A stretch of DNA of 51,205 nucleotides from CAYSQW01 sp964433135. GTDB lineage: Bacteria > Acidobacteriota > Aminicenantia > Aminicenantales > Aminicenantaceae. Under the pieces are notes generated by a model. The model made no database searches, was not told where the DNA came from, and saw nothing but the letters and a program-made list of their open reading frames with translations. Numbering within the stretch: the stretch's first letter is position 1; every line of letters starts with the position of its first letter. The translations under genes were made by a program, and so were the position numbers. Where the stretch lies: contig CAYSQW010000019.1 in NCBI GenBank assembly GCA_964433135.1, positions 1-51,205 of the forward strand, written 5' to 3'. Positions 1-6,573 of the stretch are shown here, piece by piece.

Positions 1-228
1 GATGACGTTTTGACGGGGAGAATATCCGATTCTACGGGGATCCTGAATGATACCGAATTAAACGATATCGTTTTTTCCGGAAATAAGCTGACCTTCAATT
101 TTTTGTTTGATGATGGGTACGGGGTCACTGTGGTTGACATGGTCCTGACCCTGGAGGGAAATAAGCTGACGGGATACTGGGCGGTGGATTCCGACTCGGA
201 CTCCGTGGAATTGGCAAGAAAAATCTGA
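1..228 (+). CDS. C-terminal part of an unidentified protein
   Basis: The reading frame is open from the first base, so this is the 3' end of a gene that starts before the window. The TTG at base 10 need not be the start. The visible 75 residues carry alternating stretches of the form 'GNKLTF' and 'GNKLTGYW', with hydrophobic residues at every second position. That pattern resembles the small beta-sandwich domains found in secreted bacterial proteins with repeated 'GDKLTG' strands. The protein ends in 'VELARKI' followed by TGA. Function is unknown; the beta-sandwich idea is inference. Confidence 0.6.
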   Translation, partial: DDVLTGRISDSTGILNDTELNDIVFSGNKLTFNFLFDDGYGVTVVDMVLTLEGNKLTGYWAVDSDSDSVELARKI

Positions 229-261
229 CCGAATTCCTTCCGTCTTTTCAATTACGCAGGA

Positions 262-289
262 TTGACAATCCAGCTCCCGCTTCTATATT
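262..289 (+). promoter_or_regulatory. Sigma-70 type promoter for the RsbRD-like gene
   Basis: TTGACA at 262-267 and TATATT at 284-289 are separated by 16 bp. A strong ribosome binding site (AAGGAGG) follows about 10 bases downstream, ahead of the TTG start at 309. Confidence 0.6.
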
Positions 290-308
290 TAGTAATGAAG
301 GAGGGGAA

Positions 309-779
309 TTGGATACTCAACAAAAGGATAGGTTTTTATCCGAGATTTATGAGTCACAGCGTCTGGTCGAGCTCATCGAAAACAGCGCCGACGAGTTGAC
401 CAGGCGCTTCATTCGCGAGATTCGGGCATCCGATGACACGCCCAAGTATCACACCTGGGATGAAGATGAGCTGTACCGCCGGGCCTACAATGTGTACAGT
501 CAGCTGGGGAAATGGATTTCAAGGGAAACCACCAAGGCCGACATCGCCAAACACTATATGGCTCTCGGAGCCCAGCGTCGTGAGGAAGGATTTCTGCTTT
601 CTGAAGTGGTGGAAGCCCTGGCCATGACACGCCGATTCCTGTGGCGGAAGGTGCTGTCGGAAGGTTTGCTGGACACCGTTCTCGATCTGACGCAAGCGCT
701 GAAGCTCAATCACCGGGTCATCCTTTTTTTTGACCGTGCGATCTACTACACGGTTATGGGTTATGAAAAGGGGAAATAG
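309..779 (+). CDS. RsbRD N-terminal-domain-like sensor protein
   Basis: This 156-residue, apparently soluble and helical protein starts with TTG behind AAGGAGG. The layout 'ELIENSADELTRRFIREIR' near residues 21-39, then 'RREEGFLLSEVVEALAMTRR' near 90-109, matches the globin-like N-terminal domain of RsbR/RsbD stressosome co-antagonists (RsbRD_N). In that family the motif is 'R..eGf.L.E.v.a', followed by a helix ending in a tryptophan. The C-terminal STAS domain of true RsbR is absent, and no rsbS/T kinase gene is nearby. It may be an orphan sensor domain acting on a partner elsewhere. The family assignment is by pattern only and is moderately sure. Confidence 0.55.
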   Translation: MDTQQKDRFLSEIYESQRLVELIENSADELTRRFIREIRASDDTPKYHTWDEDELYRRAYNVYSQLGKWISRETTKADIAKHYMALGAQRREEGFLLSEVVEALAMTRRFLWRKVLSEGLLDTVLDLTQALKLNHRVILFFDRAIYYTVMGYEKGK

Positions 780-891
780 CGGAGATCCGCGGGAAATAAG
801 CCTTCATCCGATCCGGCCGATCATCGGATTGTTTCGATAGCGATTGACGGCCTGCCGGAGCGGGGCCTGGATTCTCGTTGAGAATTTCAGC

Positions 892-920
892 TTGACGCCG
901 CATTCGAAGCAGGGTATTTT
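892..920 (+). promoter_or_regulatory. Promoter placing the start codon at the transcript end
   Basis: TTGACG at 892-897 and TATTTT at 915-920 are 17 bp apart. Counting from the -10 box, transcription would begin near 927, about two bases before the ATG at 929, so the mRNA would be essentially leaderless. No Shine-Dalgarno sequence is visible before 929. Confidence 0.5.
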
Positions 921-928
921 CCTTGTTG

Positions 929-2155
929 ATGAGACTATCGGCGTCAAATCCGCCCCGCTGTATTCATCTTCTCTCCATATGGATATTTATCTGCATGTTT
1001 CTGCCTTCCGCATGGGGGCAGCGGCTCCCTTTCGCTAAACCTTCGGATGTCGGTATGTCCCAGGAACGACTGGATCGGCTCACCGATCTGGTCCAGACGG
1101 CGGTGGATGCCCGGGATTTTCCGGGCGCCGTTCTCCTCGTCGGGCGGCAGGGAAGGATCGTATACCGGAAGGCGTTCGGTCTCAGTCAGCGGCAGCCCGA
1201 ACCCCGTCCCATGCAGCCGGAGATGATCTTCGATATCGCGTCAATGACGAAACCGGTTGCCACCGCCACCGCCGTTATGCTGTTGGTGGAGCAGGGAAAG
1301 CTTCGCCTGGAAGACAAAGTTTCGGATTTCATCCCTGAATTCAAGCCCTACAGGAAACGTGGAGCGAACAGCAATGGGGATATTCGTCTTTGGCACCTGC
1401 TGACGCATACTTCAGGACTCCCTCCCTACGTTCCCGCCCCACGGATCGAAGAAAAGCTGGGAAGCCCCTGTTCGCTTGATGCGCTGACCGCCGCCATCGC
1501 TGTAATCCCAAGAAACGGACCGCCCGGTGAAGCTTTTGATTACAGTTGTCTCGGCTACATCACGCTGGCGCGGATCGTGCGGGAAGCTTCCGGGAAAGAC
1601 CTTAACGAGTACTGCCGGGAGCATATCTTCATGCCGCTCCAAATGAACGATACCATGTTCCGGCCGCCTGAGAATCTGCGTTCCCGCTGTGTTCCGACCG
1701 CTTTTTATCGGGGCTCTTTGCTTAGAGGTGTCGTCCACGATCCATTGGCATACCTGCTGGGGGGGCTTTCCGGTAACGCCGGTCTGTTTTCCACCGGGGA
1801 TGATCTGGCGGTGTTTGCGCAGATGCTGTTGAATGAAGGCATTTTTAAAGGAATCAGAATCCTCAGCCCTCTGACCGTGGAACGGATGCGGTCCGTATAC
1901 CCACGCACCGAATTTTCCGGGCGGGGATTGGGTTGGGACCTCCATTCTCCCTACGCCAGCAGTGGGGGCGATCTTTTCGGCCCTGCGGCTTTCGGCCACA
2001 CCGGATATACCGGAACGTCGATGTGGCTGGATCCCGACACCGGCACGTTCATCATCTTTCTGACCAATCGGGTTCATCCCGATGACAAGGGGGAGGTCAT
2101 CTCCTGGAGGAGTAAGGTGGCGAATGTTGTGGCGGCATCCATCATCGACAAATAA
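929..2155 (+). CDS. Class C beta-lactamase-family serine hydrolase, exported
   Basis: A 408-residue member of the beta-lactamase/DD-peptidase/esterase (AmpC-like) family. A hydrophobic signal sequence spans residues 1-30. The catalytic Ser-x-x-Lys is 'SMTK' (Ser about 105, Lys 108), the Tyr motif is 'YSCLGY' near 205, and 'FGHTGYTG' near 356 stands in for KTG. A glycine-rich 'GLSGNAGLFST' loop fits the esterase/peptidase branch better than a resistance beta-lactamase. It probably acts in the periplasm on peptidoglycan peptides or esters; substrate unknown. The frame also offers TTG codons at 923 and 926, but the promoter makes ATG 929 the best start. The first composite repeat begins 14 bp after its stop. 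Confidence 0.85.
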   Translation: MRLSASNPPRCIHLLSIWIFICMFLPSAWGQRLPFAKPSDVGMSQERLDRLTDLVQTAVDARDFPGAVLLVGRQGRIVYRKAFGLSQRQPEPRPMQPEMIFDIASMTKPVATATAVMLLVEQGKLRLEDKVSDFIPEFKPYRKRGANSNGDIRLWHLLTHTSGLPPYVPAPRIEEKLGSPCSLDALTAAIAVIPRNGPPGEAFDYSCLGYITLARIVREASGKDLNEYCREHIFMPLQMNDTMFRPPENLRSRCVPTAFYRGSLLRGVVHDPLAYLLGGLSGNAGLFSTGDDLAVFAQMLLNEGIFKGIRILSPLTVERMRSVYPRTEFSGRGLGWDLHSPYASSGGDLFGPAAFGHTGYTGTSMWLDPDTGTFIIFLTNRVHPDDKGEVISWRSKVANVVAASIIDK

Positions 2156-2169
2156 ATTGTTTATTTATG

Positions 2170-2359
2170 CCTGAATGAGCCATGAAGAATGTCGATAAGA
2201 GTTAATTAAAACCATTTTATTAATAATCGACATTCTTCCCCCTCCGGGCGAAGCAATCTCACGGCATCAACGTCGTTGAGGCCCGATCGGCGTACCTTAG
2301 TACGCCTCACGAGCCGCTTCCTTGTCGCTACCATAATCTTGCTCCGTGGCTCATCCAGG
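2170..2359 (+). repeat. Module A of copy 1
   Basis: The ends are inverted repeats: CCTGAATGAGCCATG at 2170-2184 and CGTGGCTCATCCAGG at 2345-2359. Inside the left end sits a private 13-bp stem, GAAGAATGTCGAT (2184-2196), perfectly complementary to 2226-2238. It is followed by the conserved 'CCGGGCGAAGCAATCTCAC' block and a 7-bp hairpin with loop CTTA (2289-2306). The stem sequence differs from the other copies but is complementary in each. Confidence 0.85.
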
Positions 2360-2417
2360 CATGTGCTGGGCCCTTGGATATTGCTTTTTCCTTAATATGA
2401 GGGTGGGTGGGAGGAAC

Positions 2418-2599
2418 GGCGGTGTGAGATCGTCGTTTAGACGCGATTTTTAACGCCGTGAAAATCACAGCTATCTCAGCGTCTGCGTAACTCGTCCCTA
2501 CGGGACTCAAACATACTCGACCGCCTCCTTAGGAGGCTTCCTTCGAAAACAGCGATTTTCAGGCTAAATCTCTTATGGCACTCCTCATCTCACACCGCC
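2418..2599 (+). repeat. Central palindromic part of module B, copy 1
   Basis: GGCGGTGTGAGAT (2418-2430) pairs perfectly with ATCTCACACCGCC (2587-2599). Between them lie small hairpins: GTCCC-TAC-GGGAC at 2494-2506, and a second built on GCCTCC-TTA-GGAGGC near 2523-2537. The first hairpin changes two base pairs in copy 2 while staying paired. Confidence 0.8.
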
Positions 2600-3063
2600 T
2601 AAAAAATATGGAGCCTTGATACGTTTAATGAATGGTATGGCTTCAATACGGGATTTGGCTGAAAATACCTTAATACGAGGGCGGTTCCCTGTGTCATCCA
2701 TCTCAGCTTACTTGATAAAAACGTCATTGGCTGATCCGGATATACAAAGGATGTTTTTTCCCTGCAGAAAAGATTGGATTATTCACACGTCAAGGTTGCC
2801 GTGGCAACAAGGAAGTGGCTCGTGAGGCGTAGTTCTCTACTTCGATCGGGCCACAACGCAGTTGACATGGTGAGATTGGCGTGCCCGGAGGGTGGCCGAC
2901 CCGCCCCACCCTCGTATTAAGAAAAAAGCAGTATTTTATGGATATATTCTTCATACGTATCGGCATATTTCATGAATAATTCAATCAAGGGTGTTTGGTT
3001 TTTTGTTGGAAATAAGTATAATATTCCGTAACAAAGAATCAAAGCATCAATACCGGAAATATC

Positions 3064-4647
3064 GTGAGGTCGGCATATTCGCGAGCAAACGTCAATTTGA
3101 AAGATTTTAAGCGATTATTTCATCTGCTGCTGTTTGTTCTGATGTCCGTCGTGCTGTTGGGGACGGCGCCGTTCGGCATCTCTCAGACGGTTACACTGGT
3201 CCATTCCAATGATATGCACGGGATCTATAAGCCCTATAAATGGAACACCAACGGGGATATGAGGTTGGTGGGGGGAATGGAAGCCCTCAGCCATTACGTG
3301 AATCATCTGCGCGCCCGGGAAGAACACATGCTTCTGCTCGATTGTGGAGACATCATGACGGGTACCATCGCCGCGCGCATCGATTACCGCGGAGTTGCGG
3401 GCGGGATCATGGTGGAATTTCTGAACAGAATCGGATATGACCTGTGGGCTTATGGAAATCATGCTTTTGATCAAGGGACTTCAAATCTGCGCAAGCTTAC
3501 GGCTTTGGCTGATTTTCCCGTCATTATGGCAAATATCGTGGAAAAGGAGTCAGGCAAACGCTTTGCGGAAAAAGCCTATCATATCTTCGAACGAGGCGGG
3601 CTCCGTATCGGCGTTGTCGCCGTTATGGAAGAAAATTTTCTGATCGAAGTTCATACGCCGCGCATTGAGGGTCTTGACGTTGTCCCGATTATCCCCTCCC
3701 TGCAGTCGTTGGTTGCGGAAATGGATGACCGAACGGATTTGATCGTGGTCCTGCTGCATTCGAAATTTAATGTGGGTGAAAAGGTGGCTCGGGAGGTTTC
3801 GGGTATCGATGTCGTTCTTACGGCGTCCGAGGAAGGACGCTTCAAGAATGTCGGTGGAGTTTTGGTTCAATCCACCTTCGGGCACCAGAAAACATTGGGC
3901 TGTCTGCGGGTTGAGGTTAAGGATGATAAAGTCGTCGATTTCGACAGCAACCTGATTTGGCTGTGGGCCGATGAAGAGCTTCAACCTTCCGAATCCGTAA
4001 GTGAACTGGTGGAGGAGCTTCAGAAATCCGTCAGCGATGAGTTCAACCGTGTGGTCGGCAAGGCCGAATGGGATCAACATCGAAAAGGCCGCCCGGTGGA
4101 ATGCCCTCTGGGAAATTGGATCACGGATGCCATGCGCTGGGAAACCGGGGCTAAGATCGCGTTTCAGAATTCAGGCGGTATTCGCTCCGACATCCTGGCC
4201 GGACCGATCACGAAAGGAGATGTCTATAAGGTCTCTCCATTCGACAATACACTGATAACGTTTAAAATAAGCGGACAGCAGGTCAAGGATGTTCTGGAAC
4301 ATGATATCGAACGCGGGTGGGATCGGCTGCAGATGTCGGGTATTCATTATGCCTATTATCCGAAATCGGAAAGGCCTCGGGGACAACGGGTTCAAGCCGT
4401 GGTCGTCAACGATGAAATTCTGGTCAAGGAAGGCGAAGTGCTTCACCCGGATGCGATTTACACCGCCGTCAGCAACAGCTATGTGACGGGGCATGCGGAA
4501 GATAAGTATTTCGGTTTCCCGATATCCGGGACCACGGATACGAATCGTCCTCTCAAACAGGTTCTGCTGGAATGGTTGGATAAATTCGGCCGTCTCGATT
4601 ATGATGGAGAAAACCGCATCGTCGAGATCCACGCCAGAAATCCCTGA
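3064..4647 (+). CDS. 5'-nucleotidase/2',3'-cyclic phosphodiesterase family phosphatase
   Basis: A 527-residue exported metallophosphatase of the UshA/5'-nucleotidase family. It starts at GTG, and a signal-anchor stretch covers residues 18-40. Metal-binding motifs of the N-terminal calcineurin-like domain are visible: 'HSNDMHG' (Asp 50, His 52), 'LDCGDIMTG' near 94, 'GNHAFDQG' near 132 and 'LLHS' near 230. The C-terminal 5'-nucleotidase domain has the substrate motifs 'QNSGGIRSD' near 368 and 'SPFDNTL' near 393. It probably releases phosphate and nucleosides from nucleotides outside the cytoplasm. No clear Shine-Dalgarno precedes the start, so the exact start is uncertain. It converges on the TrpB gene. 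Confidence 0.9.
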   Translation: MRSAYSRANVNLKDFKRLFHLLLFVLMSVVLLGTAPFGISQTVTLVHSNDMHGIYKPYKWNTNGDMRLVGGMEALSHYVNHLRAREEHMLLLDCGDIMTGTIAARIDYRGVAGGIMVEFLNRIGYDLWAYGNHAFDQGTSNLRKLTALADFPVIMANIVEKESGKRFAEKAYHIFERGGLRIGVVAVMEENFLIEVHTPRIEGLDVVPIIPSLQSLVAEMDDRTDLIVVLLHSKFNVGEKVAREVSGIDVVLTASEEGRFKNVGGVLVQSTFGHQKTLGCLRVEVKDDKVVDFDSNLIWLWADEELQPSESVSELVEELQKSVSDEFNRVVGKAEWDQHRKGRPVECPLGNWITDAMRWETGAKIAFQNSGGIRSDILAGPITKGDVYKVSPFDNTLITFKISGQQVKDVLEHDIERGWDRLQMSGIHYAYYPKSERPRGQRVQAVVVNDEILVKEGEVLHPDAIYTAVSNSYVTGHAEDKYFGFPISGTTDTNRPLKQVLLEWLDKFGRLDYDGENRIVEIHARNP

Positions 4648-4761
4648 CCCCGGGAATGTAATCCGCTCTTCTTTTTCCTTAATGTCGATCTTTTTACGTG
4701 GCGGGCTTCAACCGGTTTTCGTGTCTTCAAAGAAACGAAAGGTTCGACTGAAACGGGAGGG

Positions 4762-4802
4762 GGAATCCGGCCGGCGCGGCTCATTCGCGCCGACCGGATT
4801 CC
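4762..4802. terminator. Large hairpin between convergent genes
   Basis: A near-perfect inverted repeat has a 9-bp stem (4762-4770 with 4794-4802), one mismatch, and a 7-bp stem (4772-4778 with 4786-4792) around a 7-nt loop. It lies between the 3' ends of the nucleotidase and TrpB genes and could end transcription from both sides. Neither flank has a good U-tract, so factor-independent termination is uncertain. Confidence 0.5.
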
Positions 4803-4868
4803 AACGGTCTTCCCTCCGAAGTTCACACTAATGCCCTCCTTTCGATTTGGGAGTGGAAAGGAGTGCGT

Positions 4869-6143
4869 TCATCGATCATAGGCATTGATGTCCATGAAAC
4901 CGTGGCCCGATAGATTGAAAAGGATCACGCGCTCGATCCCTTCCCGCTTTGCGGCGAGAGCTTCATCGATGACGGAGGCAATGGCGTGAGATGATTCAGG
5001 CGCAGGCAGTATCCCTTCGGCCTTGAGAAAGAGCCGGGCTGCGTCAAAAACTTTTTCCTGGCCGTAGGCGCGTCCTTCGACGATACCGGAGCGAACCAAG
5101 TGACTGACGAGCGGCGCCATCCCGTGGTAGCGAAGACCTCCGGCGTGGATGGGAGGGGGAATGAAGTCCATGCCCAGGGTATGCATGTAGAGAAGAGGCG
5201 TCAGGCCGACGCTGTCGCCGTGATCATATTTCAAATTGCCGTTCGTCAGGGTCGGGCAGACTTCCGGTTCCACCGCGATGAAGCGGGTGGAGCGTCCCTC
5301 GGTGAGATTATCCCGGATAAAGGGAAAGGACAGTCCTGAGAAATTAGATCCGCCGCCCACACAGCCCACCACGACGTCCGGCTCCGCTCCCAGCTCCCGC
5401 ATTTGAGATCGGGCTTCCTGTCCGATAACGGTTTGATGCAGCATGACGGCGTCTAAAACCGATCCGAGCGAATATTTGACATCGTCGTTTTGAGCCGCCA
5501 TTTCAACGGCTTCCGAGATGGCGATCCCCAGGCTTCCCGGGTGATCGGGATCTTGCCGAAAGTAACGCCGTCCTGATTCCGTGAGGTCGCTGGGGCTTTC
5601 CATGACATTCCCTCCGAACATCTGGATCATGATCCGGCGTCCCGGCTTCTGGCGGTAGCTGATACGGACCATGAAGACTTTGACATCCAAACCGAAAATC
5701 GAACCGGCATGGGATAGAGCTGAACCCCATTGGCCGGCCCCGGTTTCAGTCGTGAGTCTTTTTATGCCTTCTTTTGCGGCCAGGTAGGCTTGAACGATGG
5801 CGGTGTTGCTTTTATGACTTCCTGTAGGCCCCGCTCCTTCGTATTTATAGAAGATATGAGCCGGGGTATCCAACTGCCGTTTGAGCTCCGAGGCGTAAAT
5901 CAGCGGAGTGGGGCGGAAGGCGGAAAAGGCTTCCCGGACCTTGTCCGGGATCGGCACGAAGCGTTCCCGGCTGATTTCATGACGGATGAATCCCCGTGGA
6001 AACAGCGGAGCCAGATCTTCCGGCTTCAGGGGCTCCCGTGTTGCCGGGTGAAGCGGTGGTTTGGGGAGCTCCGGGAGGTCCGCCTTGATATTGTAAAAAT
6101 TCTGCGGCAGGTAATCGCTGCTGCGGGTGGCAAATCGTTGCAT
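4869..6143 (-). CDS. trpB: Tryptophan synthase beta chain, TrpB2 type
   Basis: A 424-residue PLP enzyme that condenses indole with serine to give tryptophan. The TrpB2 subfamily is recognised by the long N-terminus ('LPPKPP'-like region with 'PLHPATREPLKPEDL') and by 'GAGPTGSHKSNTA', where Lys of 'SHK' (about 111) binds PLP. 'TETGAGQWG' and the phosphate-binding 'GCVGGGSNFSG' are also present. The start is ATG at 6143 behind AAGGAGA; the frame continues upstream but without a better start. No trpA or other trp gene is adjacent, as is usual for TrpB2, which is thought to salvage indole. A Trp-codon leader peptide, terminator hairpin and consensus promoter lie upstream, so expression is probably controlled by attenuation. 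Confidence 0.93.
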   Translation of the reverse strand: MQRFATRSSDYLPQNFYNIKADLPELPKPPLHPATREPLKPEDLAPLFPRGFIRHEISRERFVPIPDKVREAFSAFRPTPLIYASELKRQLDTPAHIFYKYEGAGPTGSHKSNTAIVQAYLAAKEGIKRLTTETGAGQWGSALSHAGSIFGLDVKVFMVRISYRQKPGRRIMIQMFGGNVMESPSDLTESGRRYFRQDPDHPGSLGIAISEAVEMAAQNDDVKYSLGSVLDAVMLHQTVIGQEARSQMRELGAEPDVVVGCVGGGSNFSGLSFPFIRDNLTEGRSTRFIAVEPEVCPTLTNGNLKYDHGDSVGLTPLLYMHTLGMDFIPPPIHAGGLRYHGMAPLVSHLVRSGIVEGRAYGQEKVFDAARLFLKAEGILPAPESSHAIASVIDEALAAKREGIERVILFNLSGHGFMDINAYDR

Positions 6144-6193
6144 GAGAAATTCTCCTTGCTGCGTTTCATTTATCTCTAAATGGATTGATATGG

Positions 6194-6233
6194 GAAAATA
6201 TTCACATGCCGGAATAGAACACCGGATGTGAAT
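6194..6233 (-). terminator. Attenuator terminator in the trpB leader
   Basis: Read on the minus strand, an 8-bp stem (6226-6233 with 6200-6207) continues into a CCGG/CCGG stem (6222-6225 with 6209-6212) with one bulge and a 9-nt loop. AUUUUC follows at once (6199-6194). It lies between the leader peptide stop and the trpB ribosome binding site, the position expected of an attenuator. Its 5' arm (6222-6229) is also complementary over 8 bases to the region of the leader start codon (6344-6351), a possible competing pairing. Confidence 0.7.
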
Positions 6234-6263
6234 AAGATTCAAAAAACGGCAGGGGAAGACGGA

Positions 6264-6347
6264 TTAAAGGGCGGAAGGACCCGCCCACCACAGAAAAGAG
6301 GTGAGGTAAGCGCTGAGGCTTTTGCGGCGTGTTTCCATCTTAGACAT
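6264..6347 (-). CDS. trp leader peptide with tandem Trp codons
   Basis: A 27-codon reading frame on the minus strand: ATG at 6347, TAA at 6264-6266. It encodes a peptide beginning MSKMETRRKS and ending FLWWAGPSAL. The two adjacent TGG codons (6290-6285) are the hallmark of trp attenuator leader peptides. A GGGCGG/CCGCCC hairpin (6269-6286) overlaps the second Trp codon, and the terminator hairpin follows 30 nt after the stop. The promoter would start transcription about one base before this ATG, so the leader ORF is probably translated from a leaderless end; no Shine-Dalgarno is present. Too short for standard gene finders. Confidence comes from the combination of promoter, WW and terminator. 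Confidence 0.72.
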   Translation of the reverse strand: MSKMETRRKSLSAYLTSFLWWAGPSAL

Positions 6348-6354
6348 CCGGGGC

Positions 6355-6384
6355 ATTATAGCGGAGGGGAATCAGGATTGTCAA
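6355..6384 (-). promoter_or_regulatory. Consensus promoter of the trpB transcript
   Basis: On the minus strand, TTGACA (6384-6379) and TATAAT (6360-6355) are both perfect matches to consensus, with 18 bp between. Predicted initiation is near 6348. The untranslated/leader region before trpB is then about 200 nt and holds the leader peptide and attenuator. Confidence 0.8.
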
Positions 6385-6573
6385 TGAACATTATGAAATT
6401 GTTTACGTCGGCGAATAAAAGCTTTGACAATTCCATTGAACCTTTGCAATATGTCTTGAGGGATTGCGATACAGGATTCAATTTAGACGTTCACTTGAAA
6501 AAGCATTTCGTGGTCGGAGTGTTTCCTGATTTCCCGCAGGCCTTAAAAAAGAAATTTATCTGAAGGAGGATTC

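Larger units (their letters stand above)
2170..2927 (+). repeat. Composite inverted-repeat element, copy 1
   Basis: This fills the 908-bp gap between two plus-strand genes and holds no convincing CDS. In order: module A (2170-2359); module B, whose ends are long inverted repeats (2385-2407 against 2905-2927); and, inside the right half of B, an inverted diverged copy of module A (about 2785-2899) that includes 'CGATCGGGCC' and 'GTGAGATTGGCG'. The whole element could fold as a long rod. Related copies lie at 13413-14661 and 50815-51205. The remaining 2928-3063 is AT-rich and holds only a possible -10 box (TATAAT, 3017-3022) for the next gene. Confidence 0.9.

Noticed and set aside
1412..2077. 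221-residue minus-strand open frame
   Set aside because: Fully inside the class C hydrolase gene, which has clear catalytic motifs; no start signal or family pattern.
929..2155. Antibiotic-resistance AmpC beta-lactamase
   Set aside because: The Tyr and KTG-equivalent motifs and the glycine-rich loop fit the wider esterase/peptidase branch; no ampR or other resistance context.
2616..2825. 69-residue open frame in the first repeat
   Set aside because: No counterpart in copy 2, no ribosome binding site, and it runs through structural blocks.
2170..2927. Group II intron or retron
   Set aside because: No reverse transcriptase frame occurs in or next to any copy, and no domain V-like hairpin is visible.
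2170..2927. Classical insertion sequence
   Set aside because: Inverted ends exist but no transposase frame; I see no clear target-site duplication. A non-autonomous form remains possible.
6228..6563. 111-residue plus-strand open frame upstream of the barrel gene
   Set aside because: It runs antisense over the trp leader and promoter, with no ribosome site and atypical composition; the leader explains the sequence better.
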